DNA of 64,000 nt from Corticimicrobacter populi (GTDB lineage Bacteria; Pseudomonadota; Gammaproteobacteria; Burkholderiales; Burkholderiaceae_B). The notes under the pieces are model-generated. The model had not been told where the DNA came from and ran no database searches. It saw only the letters and a list, made by a program, of their open reading frames with translations. Of the stretch, positions 9,737 through 18,842 are shown piece by piece; the stretch's first letter is position 1; each line of letters begins with the position of its first letter. The stretch spans positions 93,643 through 157,642 of the forward strand of contig NZ_QETA01000008.1 of NCBI RefSeq assembly GCF_003123725.1. The letters run 5' to 3'. The position numbers were made by a program, and so were the translations under genes.

Positions 9737-12277
9737 TCAGACCCGTGCAACCTTGACGGCGCACTTCTTGAAGTCCGTCTCTTTCGAGATCGGGCAGGTC
9801 GCATCCAGCGTCAGCTTGTTGACCAACCGGCTTTCGTCGAAGAAAGGCACGAAGATCAGCCCCTTGGGCGGCCGGTTGCGACCTCGCGTCTCAAGCTGCG
9901 CCACCATGTCGCCGCGCCGCGAAGTGACGCGCACCTGCATGCCACGCTGCAGCCCACGTCCGGCCGCATCTTCCGGATGCATAAATACCTGGGCTTCCGG
10001 TACGGAACGGTGCAGCTCGGGCACGCGGCGCGTCATCGAGCCGGTATGCCAGTGCTCCAGCACACGACCGGTACACAGCCACAGGTCGTATTCCTCATCC
10101 GGCATTTCGGCCGGATCCTGGTACGGCAGGGCGAAGATCACCGCACGGCCATCCTTGTGTCCGTAGAACCGCACGCCTTCGCCTTCGGGCACGTAGGGAT
10201 CGTAGCCTTCGCGGAAGCGCCACAGCGTTTCCTGACCATCCACTACCGGCCAGCGCAGACCGCGCGCACGGTGATAGATATCGAAATCGGCCAGGTCGTG
10301 ACCATGGCCGCGACCGAACTGGGCATACTCTTCGAACAGCCCTTTCTGGACATAGAACCCGTAGTACTCGGATTCATTGTTCATGTAGTTCTGGATGGCA
10401 TGATCATGTGCCGCCGGCATATCCGACAGCGGGAAGCGATTCACCTGGCCGTTGGCGTACAGTACGTCGAACAGCGTCTTGCCACGCAGCTCGGGCTGCT
10501 TGGCAATCAGCTCCTCGGGCCAGACTTCCTCGACCTTGAAGCGCTTGGAAAACTCCATGAACTGCCACAGATCACTCTTGGCCTCGCCCGGTGCCTGAAC
10601 CTGCTGGCGCCAGAGCTGGGTACGGCGCTCGGCGTTGCCGAAGCCCCCTTCCTTCTCGGCCCACATGGCCGAAGGCAGGATCAGGTCGGCAGACAGCGCC
10701 GATACCGTCGGGTAGACATCCGACACCACCACGAAGGCCTCGGGATTGCGCCAGCCGGGGTAGATCTCGCCGTTGATGTTGGGGCCGGCCTGCATATTGT
10801 TGGTGGTGCTGGTCCAGTACACCTTGATCTTGCCGTCCTTGAGGGCACGGCTCTGGGCCACGGCATGCAGACCGATCTGCGGAATAATGGTGCCTTCAGG
10901 CAACTTCCAGATCTTTTCGGCGATGGCACGGTGAGCCGGGTTGGCCACCACCATGTCGGCCGGCAGGCGATGGGCAAACGTCCCCACCTCGCGGGCTGTA
11001 CCGCAGGCCGAAGGCTGACCTGTCAGCGAGAACGGACCGCAACCGGGCAGGCTGATCTTGCCGGTCAGCAGGTGCACGTTGTAGATCATGTTGTTGACCC
11101 AGGTGCCCCGCGTATGCTGGTTGAAACCCATGGTCCAGAACGACACGATCTTGCGATCCGGGTCGGCATACATCTCGGCCATGCGCAGCAGTCGCTCGGC
11201 TGGCACGCCCGACAGCTCGGCCGTCTTCTCCAGCGTGTACTCCGACACGAAGGCAGCGAACTCCTCGAAGCTGCTGTCGCGTGCTGCATTGGGGTCGCCC
11301 TTGGGCTTGCCTTCGGCACCGGGATAGCCATTGCTGGTGGCATCGCCCTCCAGCACATGGTTGGGCCGCAGCCCATAGCCGATGTCGGTTTCACCGATCT
11401 TGAAGCGCACATGCGCATTGACGAAGTCGTGGTTGACCCGACCCGTCTGGATGATGTGGTTGCAGATGTAGTTGAGAATGGCCAGGTCGGTCTGCGGCAC
11501 GAAGATCATGCCGTTGTCGGCCAGTTCGAACGAACGGTGCTCAAAGGTCGAGAGCACATGCACTTCGCTGCCCGGATGGGTCAGGCGTCGGTCGGTGATG
11601 CGGGTCCACAGAATGGGGTGCATCTCGGCCATATTGGAGCCCCACAGCACGAAGGCGTCGGCCTGCTCGATATCGTCGTAGCAGCCCATCGGCTCATCGA
11701 TACCGAACGTGCGCATGAAGCCGGTCACGGCCGAGGCCATGCAGTGGCGGGCGTTGGGGTCGATGTTGTTGGAGCGCAGACCTGCCTTCCACAGCTTGGA
11801 GGCGGCATAGCCTTCCATGATGGTCCACTGACCTGAGCCGTACATCCCGGCGGCATTGGGCCCCCCATCCTTGAGTGCAGCCTTCCATTTTTCGGCCATC
11901 AGGTCGAAAGCCTGATCCCAGGTAATCGGCGTGAATTCGCCATCCTTGTCATACTGGCCATTGGTCATGCGCAGCAGCGGCTGCGTCAGGCGATCGGCAC
12001 CGTACATGATCTTGGACAGGAAATAGCCCTTGATGCAATTCAGGCCGCGATTGACGGGAGAATCCGGGTCACCCTGCGTGGCGACAACACGGCCCTCCTG
12101 CACACCCACCAGCACCGAGCAGCCCGTGCCGCAGAAGCGACAGGGAATCTTGTCCCAGCGCACCTGATTCTGGTCGCCACCCATTGGCTGCGCCACGACC
12201 GGAATGCTGATACCGGCTGTTGTGGCGGCTGCGGCCACAGCGTTGGCCTTGATAAATTCACGTCGGTTGATGCTCAT
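9737..12277 (-). CDS. napA: NapA, periplasmic nitrate reductase catalytic subunit
   Basis: 846-aa molybdopterin enzyme. It has a Tat signal ([10 protein letters not shown]) and a 4Fe-4S site from Cys46, Cys49, Cys53 (CRFCGTGC) and Cys81. The molybdenum-ligand Cys lies in [13 protein letters not shown] near residue 179, distinguishing it from serine-type TorA. NapA reduces nitrate to nitrite in the periplasm. It starts 1 nt after the napD stop. The Tat signal would be checked by NapD. It is full length with no internal break. Confidence 0.96.
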   Translation of the reverse strand: MSINRREFIKANAVAAAATTAGISIPVVAQPMGGDQNQVRWDKIPCRFCGTGCSVLVGVQEGRVVATQGDPDSPVNRGLNCIKGYFLSKIMYGADRLTQPLLRMTNGQYDKDGEFTPITWDQAFDLMAEKWKAALKDGGPNAAGMYGSGQWTIMEGYAASKLWKAGLRSNNIDPNARHCMASAVTGFMRTFGIDEPMGCYDDIEQADAFVLWGSNMAEMHPILWTRITDRRLTHPGSEVHVLSTFEHRSFELADNGMIFVPQTDLAILNYICNHIIQTGRVNHDFVNAHVRFKIGETDIGYGLRPNHVLEGDATSNGYPGAEGKPKGDPNAARDSSFEEFAAFVSEYTLEKTAELSGVPAERLLRMAEMYADPDRKIVSFWTMGFNQHTRGTWVNNMIYNVHLLTGKISLPGCGPFSLTGQPSACGTAREVGTFAHRLPADMVVANPAHRAIAEKIWKLPEGTIIPQIGLHAVAQSRALKDGKIKVYWTSTTNNMQAGPNINGEIYPGWRNPEAFVVVSDVYPTVSALSADLILPSAMWAEKEGGFGNAERRTQLWRQQVQAPGEAKSDLWQFMEFSKRFKVEEVWPEELIAKQPELRGKTLFDVLYANGQVNRFPLSDMPAAHDHAIQNYMNNESEYYGFYVQKGLFEEYAQFGRGHGHDLADFDIYHRARGLRWPVVDGQETLWRFREGYDPYVPEGEGVRFYGHKDGRAVIFALPYQDPAEMPDEEYDLWLCTGRVLEHWHTGSMTRRVPELHRSVPEAQVFMHPEDAAGRGLQRGMQVRVTSRRGDMVAQLETRGRNRPPKGLIFVPFFDESRLVNKLTLDATCPISKETDFKKCAVKVARV

Positions 12278-12278
12278 T

Positions 12279-12527
12279 TCATGCCCCCATCGGCTCGGGA
12301 AGTTCTTCGGTGTGCTCGTAGATCAGCGTGGCGCACAGCACCGGCTTGGCCAGGCTGATCGCGGAAAGGGAGTCGGCGACCGCATATCCCTCGCCGTCTT
12401 CGACGGTGACGAGCAAAGTGCCGCTTTTTTCATCGCGGGCATGTATCTCTACGCCCGGAATTGCCGACACGGCCTGTTCGGCCTCGATCATGTTGCCGGT
12501 CCGAACCAGCAGGCTGGCGATACGCAT
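12279..12527 (-). CDS. napD: NapD, NapA maturation chaperone
   Basis: 82-aa protein with the NapD beta-alpha-beta pattern: [11 protein letters not shown] at the start and [21 protein letters not shown] in the middle. NapD binds the NapA Tat signal peptide and holds export until the cofactor is in place. The chosen ATG at 12527 has GAGGG 5 nt upstream and matches family length; an ATG at 12578 would add 17 residues but has no ribosome binding site. It is the first gene of napDAGHBC. No napF or napE is attached to this operon. Confidence 0.9.
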   Translation of the reverse strand: MRIASLLVRTGNMIEAEQAVSAIPGVEIHARDEKSGTLLVTVEDGEGYAVADSLSAISLAKPVLCATLIYEHTEELPEPMGA

Positions 12528-12813
12528 GGCGACCCTCAAGTGTTGATAAGACTTGCCATGATTGGACTCCCCCGCCATGTGTGTGGTCTTTGTGCCACGA
12601 CAACTTTGATCCGTTATTAATTTCGGATATAGCGCTTCTATCTCCCCGGAAAACAGCGCCCAACAATCTGCTGTCCGACATCTGAAAATCGCAATTCGAT
12701 GCGGTTATGCCCCGCCAGATCAGTCACATCACCACGGCACCTGCGCGTAACCTTTCCGTGCGAAACCGCCGCATGCCTGCGAACGGTCATCACACTTTCC
12801 TGGAGCACAAACC

Positions 12814-13170
12814 ATGTCCATTACCGTCATTTCCGATGCCGCCACCGCAACCGGCCTGCTGGACTCCGGCACCGTGGCACGACCACTGGACGGCAAGCCC
12901 ATCTCTACCCGCACGCTGGAAGTCATGCTGGCAGGAGCTGGAGAACACGGAACAGGGCTGTGGGAATGTGCGCCGGGCCGCTTCGAACGCCAGCTCGACA
13001 ACGCCGAAGTGATGCATATCCTGTCGGGTGCCTGCATCTTCACCCCAACGGGTCAGGCCCCCGTCCGGATCCATGCCGGCGATACGCTGTTCTTTCCGCG
13101 CAATACCACGGGGATCTGGGAGATCACCGAAACCCTGCGCAAGGTCTATGTGGTGCTGGCACTGGATTGA
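12814..13170 (+). CDS. Small cupin-domain protein (DUF861/cupin_3 type)
   Basis: 118 aa forming a single cupin barrel. The core includes GLWECAPGRFERQLDNAEVMHILSG and GDTLFFPRNTTGIWEI, the layout of the ureidoglycine-aminohydrolase-like cupin_3 group. That family has many members of unknown function, so no reaction is claimed. GGAG lies 8 nt before the ATG. It is divergent from napD across a 286-bp gap in which I found no other gene. The 181-aa gene 67 nt downstream may be cotranscribed. Confidence 0.75.
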   Translation: MSITVISDAATATGLLDSGTVARPLDGKPISTRTLEVMLAGAGEHGTGLWECAPGRFERQLDNAEVMHILSGACIFTPTGQAPVRIHAGDTLFFPRNTTGIWEITETLRKVYVVLALD

Positions 13171-13237
13171 GGAAAACCGCCTCTCGCTATACTGGTGCTC
13201 CGCTATTGGTGTCATCTTCAAACGGAGCCCGCCCTGC

Positions 13238-13783
13238 ATGTCTGAACCGCATTCCTTTTTCCTGCGCGCAACGATCAGCCCCGAGCGGCTGCAAGCCTTC
13301 CTCCAGGCTGCGCCGCGCAACGCCGAACTCACCGCGGCATGGTTGCAATGGTGGAACAGCCGGGAAAAATACGGCGACCAGCCGCTGACGGCCAGCGACC
13401 TGCAGGCCTATCGCTGCGAAACCAACCAGGCCATCCTGGAAATGTGGCGCAAGGATGTGCGTACTGGCACCGTCGTCAGCTACGACGAACCGACACAATG
13501 CTGGCAGGTCGGGATCGTGATGGCCTCGGAAAATTATCTGGAAATCCTGCCGTTGCTGGTGTTTGCGCAGCAGGTGCAGGACGAGAAACTGCCATCGGAG
13601 GATGACTTCGCCCTGATCTATCCGTTTTTCTGGGGTGACAGCAATGTCATGGCCTACATGGACTATTCGGCCCCTCAGGCCGCCCCCCAGGCTGCGGTGC
13701 AGTCCACTGCCGACGTGCCGGCCGACAAGCTGGCCTATGCCGATGCGCAGTTGACGCGGATGCTCGATATGCTGCAGGGCTGA
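13238..13783 (+). CDS. Unrecognised 181-aa protein with Ala/Pro-rich hinge
   Basis: I do not recognise this protein. It has a helical N-terminal half (SFFLRATISPERLQAF) and a Trp-rich middle with CWQVGIVMASENYLEILPLL. An acidic segment (EDDFALIYPFFWGDSN) follows, then an Ala/Pro/Gln-rich linker near residue 150 and a short terminal helix. It has no signal peptide or membrane segment, so it is probably cytoplasmic. The ATG at 13238 was chosen because earlier in-frame codons overlap the cupin gene and look non-native. Its distance from the cupin (67 nt) allows a two-gene unit. Composition matches the neighbours. Confidence 0.65.
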   Translation: MSEPHSFFLRATISPERLQAFLQAAPRNAELTAAWLQWWNSREKYGDQPLTASDLQAYRCETNQAILEMWRKDVRTGTVVSYDEPTQCWQVGIVMASENYLEILPLLVFAQQVQDEKLPSEDDFALIYPFFWGDSNVMAYMDYSAPQAAPQAAVQSTADVPADKLAYADAQLTRMLDMLQG

Positions 13784-13800
13784 CACGCATAAATACAAAC

Positions 13801-13821
13801 AAAGTTGAGTATTTCAACTTT
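13801..13821. promoter_or_regulatory. Perfect inverted repeat, candidate HipB operator
   Basis: AAAGTTGA and TCAACTTT form a perfect 8-bp inverted repeat with a 5-bp spacer. It lies 43 bp before the hipB start in a short AT-rich promoter region. HipB-type antitoxins bind palindromes in their own promoter, so this is the natural operator candidate. The sequence differs from the TATCC-N8-GGATA boxes of E. coli HipB. Confidence 0.6.
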
Positions 13822-13864
13822 ACAAAATAAACTATGTAAATCATCAATACAGCTTGGAGGCTGT

Positions 13865-14125
13865 ATGCCTGATTACACCATCCGCACAGCGGCACAATTG
13901 CCTGCGCTGCTCAAGGGGTTTCGCAAGCAGGCTGGACTGACTCAGGCAGACGCCGCGCTGCGCCTCGGCGTGACCCAGCAGACACTGTCTGCCCTGGAGC
14001 GCAATGCCGACAGGGTCAGCGCCGAGCGGCTGCTGCAGCTTTTGAGCATGTTGGGCGTGGAGCTGGTCCTCCGCCAAGAAAAGGCCACTGCACCCGCCAA
14101 GCCATCTTCCGGCCCCAATTGGTGA
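13865..14125 (+). CDS. hipB: HipB-like antitoxin, XRE-family DNA-binding protein
   Basis: 86 aa. A helix-turn-helix spans about residues 14-68, with FRKQAGLTQADAALRLGVTQ and SALERNADRVSAERLLQLL, followed by a Lys/Pro-rich tail. HipB antitoxins bind HipA and repress the operon. GGAGG sits 4 nt before the ATG; the earlier in-frame start at 13805 would run through the operator, so I rejected it. hipA starts 3 nt after the stop, so the pair is almost certainly cotranscribed. Confidence 0.88.
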   Translation: MPDYTIRTAAQLPALLKGFRKQAGLTQADAALRLGVTQQTLSALERNADRVSAERLLQLLSMLGVELVLRQEKATAPAKPSSGPNW

Positions 14126-14128
14126 AAC

Positions 14129-15526
14129 ATGGGCAGACGCAGTCATGCACAGACCCTGCGACTCTGGATGAACGGCCTATCCGTCGGCACCTGGAGCGTA
14201 CGTCCCTATGCCGGCGATATCCTCCAGTACGATGACGCATGGGTTGCATCCGGGCACGGGCGACCACTCTCGCTATCTCTACCGTTTACACCGGGCAATC
14301 TCCCTCACCGTGGGGACGCGGTACGACATTACTTCGACAATCTGTTGCCAGACAGCCGGGACATCCGCGAACGCCTGGCACGCCGATTTCAAGCGACATC
14401 AACAGACGCCTTTACGCTGCTGACCGACATCGGCAGAGATTGCGTCGGCGCACTGCAGATACTGCCGGACACAGTGACGCCAGACGCCATTCAGCGTGTC
14501 AACGCAACCCCATTGAGCGACGCCGAAATCGCCGGAATACTGCGCAGTACCTTGGCACCCGCATCACTCGGAGGCGGCAGCGAAGATGATGCGTTCCGCA
14601 TCTCCATTGCCGGCGCACAGGAAAAAACGGCACTGCTCTGGTTCAATAACCAGTGGTGCCTGCCACACGGCTCGACACCCACATCCCACATATTCAAGTT
14701 ACCGCTGGGCCTGGTCGGCAACCTGCAATTCGACATGCGAGACTCCGTCGAAAACGAATGGCTGTGCTCAGAGATTCTGCGCGCCTACGGCCTGCCCGTG
14801 GCGCGTACACAGCCTTTGCTGTTTGAAGACATGAAAGTGCTGGCCGTCGAGCGCTTCGACCGCGCATGGTGGCAAGAACCGGACGGGCATCGCTGGTTGG
14901 TGCGGCTACCGCAGGAAGACATGTGCCAGTCGACAGGCACACCACCTCACCTGAAATACGAGGCAGATGGCGGGCCCGGCATTGGGGCCATCATGAGTCT
15001 GTTGGCCACCTCGCGCACACCGGAACATGACAGACGCACCTTCTTCCAGGCGCTGGTCCTGTTCTGGATGCTGGGTGCAACCGATGGTCACGCGAAGAAT
15101 TTCAGTATTTTCCTGCGCCCGGGTGGTGCCTACGAACTGGCACCGCTCTACGACATCCTCTCGGCCTATCCAATCATGGGGACGGGTGCAAACATGCTAT
15201 CGCCGTTCAAGGCCAAAATGGCCATGGCCGTGCGAACAAAGAATGTGCATTGGAAAATGCACGACATTCTGCTCAGGCATTGGGTGCAAATCGGTACCGA
15301 ATACGGCATCGTTACGCCCGACGGCTTGGCTGCGGAGGCCGTGATCGATGATCTGATCGAACGTACTCCCGCAGTCATCGATACCGTTCACGCCCTGTTG
15401 CCGAAGGACTTTCCGCAGGCGTTGGCCGACCGTATCCTGGATGGTCTGTCGAGCGCTGCCAACAGGCTGAAAGCCTCTCCTACGCCACAGCCGGGAACAG
15501 CCGCTCGACAAGATACTGCTTCTTGA
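14129..15526 (+). CDS. hipA: HipA-like toxin, serine/threonine kinase
   Basis: 465 aa. The N-terminal subdomain includes GRPLSLSLPF and DNLLPDSRDIRERLARRF. The SIAGAQEKTALL loop near residue 158 carries the autophosphorylated serine in E. coli HipA. The catalytic segment GATDGHAKNFSIF lies near residue 316, and LAPLYDILSAYP provides the metal-binding region. All hallmark motifs are intact, so kinase activity is expected. In E. coli HipA phosphorylates glutamyl-tRNA synthetase; the target here is unknown. The last 47 nt overlap the convergent lrp-like gene tail to tail. The C-terminal tail after residue about 445 is Thr/Pro-rich. Confidence 0.9.
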   Translation: MGRRSHAQTLRLWMNGLSVGTWSVRPYAGDILQYDDAWVASGHGRPLSLSLPFTPGNLPHRGDAVRHYFDNLLPDSRDIRERLARRFQATSTDAFTLLTDIGRDCVGALQILPDTVTPDAIQRVNATPLSDAEIAGILRSTLAPASLGGGSEDDAFRISIAGAQEKTALLWFNNQWCLPHGSTPTSHIFKLPLGLVGNLQFDMRDSVENEWLCSEILRAYGLPVARTQPLLFEDMKVLAVERFDRAWWQEPDGHRWLVRLPQEDMCQSTGTPPHLKYEADGGPGIGAIMSLLATSRTPEHDRRTFFQALVLFWMLGATDGHAKNFSIFLRPGGAYELAPLYDILSAYPIMGTGANMLSPFKAKMAMAVRTKNVHWKMHDILLRHWVQIGTEYGIVTPDGLAAEAVIDDLIERTPAVIDTVHALLPKDFPQALADRILDGLSSAANRLKASPTPQPGTAARQDTAS

Positions 15527-15974
15527 TGATGGGCGACTTGATCACGATATAGCTGAAATACTGCTCGATGCCGATATCGCGCTCCAGCAGGCCCTCGATG
15601 ATCTGCTGGTAATGCGCCACGCCGCGCGTCATGAATTTCAGCAGGTAGTCATAGCCGCCGCTGATGAGATGGCACTCGACCAGTTCGTCGATATCGCGGA
15701 TGGCCGTCTCGAACCGCTGGAAATCCTCGCGATGATGATCGTTCAGCGTCACCTCGGTAAACACCGTCAGCACATCGCCCAGCTTGTTGAGGTTGATCTG
15801 CGCGCTGTAGCCCTCAATGTAGCCGGCCTTTTCAAGCCGTTTGACGCGAATCAGGCACGGGCTGGCAGACAGGCCGACGGCATCGGCCAGCACCACATTG
15901 GTCATCCGGCCATTCTGCTGCAGTTGCGACAGAATACGCAGGTCGAGTCGATCGAGTTTGATGGGCACAGACAT
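15480..15974 (-). CDS. Lrp/AsnC-family transcriptional regulator
   Basis: 164 aa with an N-terminal winged helix (LDRLDLRILSQLQQNGRMTN, then SASPCLIRVKRLEKAGYIEGY) and a C-terminal RAM/AsnC ligand domain (VECHLISGGYDYLLKF). This is the standard Lrp architecture and length. The amino acid sensed cannot be read from sequence. The ATG at 15974 begins the conserved helix; upstream in-frame sequence is non-native. The 3' end overlaps the end of hipA by 47 nt, so antisense overlap between the two transcripts is likely. Confidence 0.9.
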   Translation of the reverse strand: MSVPIKLDRLDLRILSQLQQNGRMTNVVLADAVGLSASPCLIRVKRLEKAGYIEGYSAQINLNKLGDVLTVFTEVTLNDHHREDFQRFETAIRDIDELVECHLISGGYDYLLKFMTRGVAHYQQIIEGLLERDIGIEQYFSYIVIKSPIIKKQYLVERLFPAVA

Positions 15975-16045
15975 GGCAGGAAAGATGTAGCGTACGGATT
16001 CAGGCTGGCGCGATCCATTATCCCCGGCGCTCCGAGCTGCCGTTA

Positions 16046-16948
16046 CTAGGGAAACCCCCGATCCAGACTGCGCTGCAAGAATTCCACGAATACCCGTACC
16101 TTGGCCGAGGCATTGAGTCTCGACGGGTAGACAGCCCAGACATTGGCCTCCTGCCGGTAGTCGGCCAGGATATGCACCAGCTTTCCCGCCTGGATCAGTG
16201 GTGCCACGTCCCACTGCGAACGCAGGATCACGCCATGGCCGTCTACCGCCCATTGCACGGCCATTTCACCGTGATTGGTGGACAGCGGTCCCTGCACCTT
16301 GACGCGACTTTCCTGGCGACCATGCTGCAAACGCCAGATCCCGAAAGGGTGGTCGCGCTCCTTGATCACCAGGCAGTCGTGCGCCGCCAGCTCCTGCAGC
16401 GAGCGCGGCTCGCCGCGCCGCGCCAGGTACTCTGGAGCCGCGCACAGGATGCGACTGTTGTCCGCCAGGCGGCGCGCGATCATGTCCGGCGCAATGTCTT
16501 CCCCCACGCGGATATCCAGATCGAAACCCGCCGCCGCGATATCCACCAGATGGTCGAACACCTCGAAGCGCACCTGCACCGCCGGGTGCTCGCGGGCAAA
16601 CTGCGACAGGGCCGGCCCCACCACGCGCCGGCCAAAGCCGATGCTGCTGCAGACCCGCAGCACGCCACGCGGGGCACGCCGGGTGGCACTGATGTCATCC
16701 ACCAGTTGCTCAACATCATCGAGAATCCGCAGCGCCCAGTGGTAGACACGCTCGCCAGCCGGCGTCACGGCCACGCGCCGGGTCGTGCGATGCAGCAGCG
16801 TCGTCTGCAGCACCGCCTCCAGCACATGGATGCGCTTGGTCACATAGGCCGGCGATACGCCAAGCTGCCGCGCCGCCGCCGAAAACCCGGCGTGCCTGAC
16901 GACCGCGCAGAATACCCGCAGGTCTTCCGGCAATGGATCTTTATTCAT
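16046..16948 (-). CDS. LysR-family regulator, DmlR-like
   Basis: 300 aa. The N-terminal winged helix-turn-helix (DLRVFCAVVRHAGFSAAARQLGVS) is followed by a periplasmic-binding-like effector domain. It is divergently transcribed from the D-malate/tartrate dehydrogenase gene, the same arrangement as dmlR/dmlA in enterics, so it probably activates that gene in response to a C4 hydroxy-acid. A TGTGAA-N7-TTCACA palindrome starts 5 bp upstream of its start codon. Confidence 0.88.
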   Translation of the reverse strand: MNKDPLPEDLRVFCAVVRHAGFSAAARQLGVSPAYVTKRIHVLEAVLQTTLLHRTTRRVAVTPAGERVYHWALRILDDVEQLVDDISATRRAPRGVLRVCSSIGFGRRVVGPALSQFAREHPAVQVRFEVFDHLVDIAAAGFDLDIRVGEDIAPDMIARRLADNSRILCAAPEYLARRGEPRSLQELAAHDCLVIKERDHPFGIWRLQHGRQESRVKVQGPLSTNHGEMAVQWAVDGHGVILRSQWDVAPLIQAGKLVHILADYRQEANVWAVYPSRLNASAKVRVFVEFLQRSLDRGFP

Positions 16949-16952
16949 GATG

Positions 16953-16971
16953 TGTGAATATTCAGTTCACA
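16953..16971. promoter_or_regulatory. TGTGAA-N7-TTCACA palindrome in the lysR-dmlA gap
   Basis: Perfect 6-bp arms with a 7-bp spacer in the 97-bp divergent promoter region. It is close to the T-N11-A form of LysR recognition sites and sits immediately before the lysR start, a place suited to autorepression and divergent activation. The binding protein is inferred from position. Confidence 0.5.
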
Positions 16972-17045
16972 AGATGGCTCATTGTAGGGTATGGCAGTGG
17001 GGCTTACGATGATCGACTGACACAACACCACAACAGGAAGAGACC

Positions 17046-18119
17046 ATGAGCCAGACACTGAAAATCGCCGCCATCGCCGGAGACGGCATCGGCCGGGAAG
17101 TCATGCCGGAAGGCCTGCGCGTGCTGGAAGCTGCCGCACAGCGCTTTGGCATCAGCCTGCAGATCGACACCATCGACTGGGCCAACTGCGACTACTATCA
17201 GCAGACCGGAGCCATGATGCCCGAGGACTGGAAGGCACAGCTCTCGGGCTATGACGCCATCTATTTCGGTGCCGTCGGCTGGCCCGCCACCACACCCGAC
17301 CATATCTCCCTGTGGGGCTCGCTACTGAAATTTCGGCGCGAGTTCGACCAGTACATCAACCTGCGCCCGGTACGCCTGTTCGACGGCGTGCCATGCCCGC
17401 TGGCCGGACGCAAAGCCGGCGACATCGACTTTCTGGTCGTGCGCGAGAACACCGAAGGCGAATACACCAATCTCGGCGGCATCCTGTTCGAGGGCACGGA
17501 CCGCGAAATCGTCATCCAGGAATCGGTGTTCTCCCGCAAGGGCACCGACCGCGTCCTCAGGTTTGCCTACGAACTGGCGCAACAGCGCAAGCGCAAGCTG
17601 ACCGTCGCCACCAAGAGCAACGGCATCGCCATCAGCATGCCCTGGTGGGATCAGCGAGCCGATGCCATCGGTGCCGACTATCCGGACATCGCAGTGGACA
17701 AGCAACACATCGATATCCTCACCGCCCACTTCGTACTGCAACCGCAGCGTTTCGACGTGGTGGTAGCCTCCAACCTGTTCGGCGACATCCTCTCCGACCT
17801 CGGCCCGGCCTGCACCGGCACCATCGGGCTGGCACCGTCGGCCAACCTGAACCCGGAGCGTGATTTCCCCTCACTGTTCGAACCCGTGCACGGCTCGGCA
17901 CCCGACATCTACGGCCAGGGCATCGCCAACCCCATCGCCATGATCTGGAGCGGTGCGCTGATGCTGCAATTCCTGGGCCATGCAGAGGCTCATGACGCCA
18001 TCGTGCGCGCCATCGAGGACTCGCTCAAGCAGGGGCCGCACACGCCCGACCTGGGTGGTCAGGCCAAGACAACCGACGTCGGTCAGGACATTGCCGAGCG
18101 TGTCCGAAACGCAACCTGA
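17046..18119 (+). CDS. dmlA: Tartrate/D-malate dehydrogenase (isocitrate dehydrogenase family)
   Basis: 357-aa NAD-dependent beta-decarboxylating dehydrogenase. Motifs include AAIAGDGIGREVMPEG at the start and LRPVRLFDGVPCPLAGR for substrate binding. VVRENTEGEYTNLGG, ASNLFGDILSDLGP (metal-binding Asp residues) and FEPVHGSAPDIYGQGIANP follow. The RENTEGEY form and length fit the tartrate dehydrogenase/D-malate dehydrogenase group rather than leucine or isocitrate enzymes. The expected reaction is oxidative decarboxylation of D-malate to pyruvate, or tartrate oxidation. AGGAAGAG precedes the ATG, and a LysR gene is divergent. Confidence 0.88.
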   Translation: MSQTLKIAAIAGDGIGREVMPEGLRVLEAAAQRFGISLQIDTIDWANCDYYQQTGAMMPEDWKAQLSGYDAIYFGAVGWPATTPDHISLWGSLLKFRREFDQYINLRPVRLFDGVPCPLAGRKAGDIDFLVVRENTEGEYTNLGGILFEGTDREIVIQESVFSRKGTDRVLRFAYELAQQRKRKLTVATKSNGIAISMPWWDQRADAIGADYPDIAVDKQHIDILTAHFVLQPQRFDVVVASNLFGDILSDLGPACTGTIGLAPSANLNPERDFPSLFEPVHGSAPDIYGQGIANPIAMIWSGALMLQFLGHAEAHDAIVRAIEDSLKQGPHTPDLGGQAKTTDVGQDIAERVRNAT

Positions 18120-18182
18120 AGACCCCCGCAGGGCGGGAATACAGCACGAGACGGCACATAGGCGACACAGAGGCAAAAATAT

Positions 18183-18220
18183 AAATATAATGAAATCAAC
18201 TCAAAATCTTGAAATTTCGT
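18183..18220 (+). promoter_or_regulatory. AT-rich promoter with PuuR-box-like and GAAATTTC motifs
   Basis: AAATATAATGAAATC (18183-18197) resembles the published E. coli PuuR recognition sequence AAAATATAATGAACA. TTGAAATTTCGT (18209-18220) ends 1 nt before the start codon of the XRE-cupin gene and has GAAATTTC dyad symmetry. Related motifs recur at 37.7-38.6 kb upstream of the hyuA and gabD genes. Autoregulation is inferred. Confidence 0.4.
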
Positions 18221-18221
18221 T

Positions 18222-18806
18222 ATGCCCGACTCGACAGCTGCAGCCCGCCCCGGTGCCCGTATCCGTGCCCTGCGCCGCACGCGCAAGATGACCGTCAACG
18301 AACTCGCCCTCAAGGCCGGCGTCTCCGTCGGCATGATCAGCCAGGTCGAGCGAGGCATCGCCAACCCCTCGCTGCGTACACTGGAACGGCTGCGCATGGC
18401 GCTGGACGTACCACTTTCCGACCTGCTGGAAACCGATGAGGAAGAAGCGCAGCCCAGCGCCGAGCACGACTTCGTGCGTCGCGCCGCGCAGCGCCCGCAC
18501 TTCAGCGTCGGCCCGCTGAACAAGCAGTTGCTGACACCGCACGGCAAGCACGACATCCAGTTCATGATCATCGAAATCCCACCCCATACCAGCGCTGACG
18601 AAGTGCTGATCGGACCGGGAGAAAAGGCCGGCCTGGTACTCGACGGCCAGCTCACCCTGGGTGTGGGCAGCCAGCAGGCCCGGCTGGAAGCGGGCGACAG
18701 CTTTCAGTTCGACAGCACGCAGACCCATTTCCTGCGCAACGAGACCGAGACGGCCGCCAATGTGCTCTGGATCATGAATACGCGGATGCCGGTTTCATAC
18801 ATCTAG
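18222..18806 (+). CDS. XRE-cupin transcriptional regulator (PuuR-like)
   Basis: 194 aa with an N-terminal helix-turn-helix (RIRALRRTRKMTVNELALKAGVSVGMISQ split across about residues 12-40) and a C-terminal cupin (GPGEKAGLVLDGQLTL). This two-domain form is common in regulators of polyamine and amino-acid catabolism, including PuuR. There is no obvious ribosome binding site before the ATG, so translation may be weak or leaderless. It precedes an M20 amidohydrolase by 36 nt, suggesting it controls that gene; the shared promoter motifs make the distant hyu/gab cluster a further candidate target. Confidence 0.85.
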   Translation: MPDSTAAARPGARIRALRRTRKMTVNELALKAGVSVGMISQVERGIANPSLRTLERLRMALDVPLSDLLETDEEEAQPSAEHDFVRRAAQRPHFSVGPLNKQLLTPHGKHDIQFMIIEIPPHTSADEVLIGPGEKAGLVLDGQLTLGVGSQQARLEAGDSFQFDSTQTHFLRNETETAANVLWIMNTRMPVSYI

Positions 18807-18842
18807 GTTTCATTCCTCCAATATATTGAATTTCCGTTCGCC

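Noticed and set aside
9977..11836. Very long open frame (over 600 codons) opposite napA
   Set aside because: It is the mirror of a GC-rich conserved gene; the protein is His/Gly/Arg-rich with no family pattern and has no ribosome binding site.
12606..12620. TTGAT-CCGTT-ATTAA as an FNR site for napDAGHBC
   Set aside because: FNR/ANR sites need a 4-bp spacer and an ATCAA right arm; here the spacer is 5 and the right arm is wrong, so support is insufficient.
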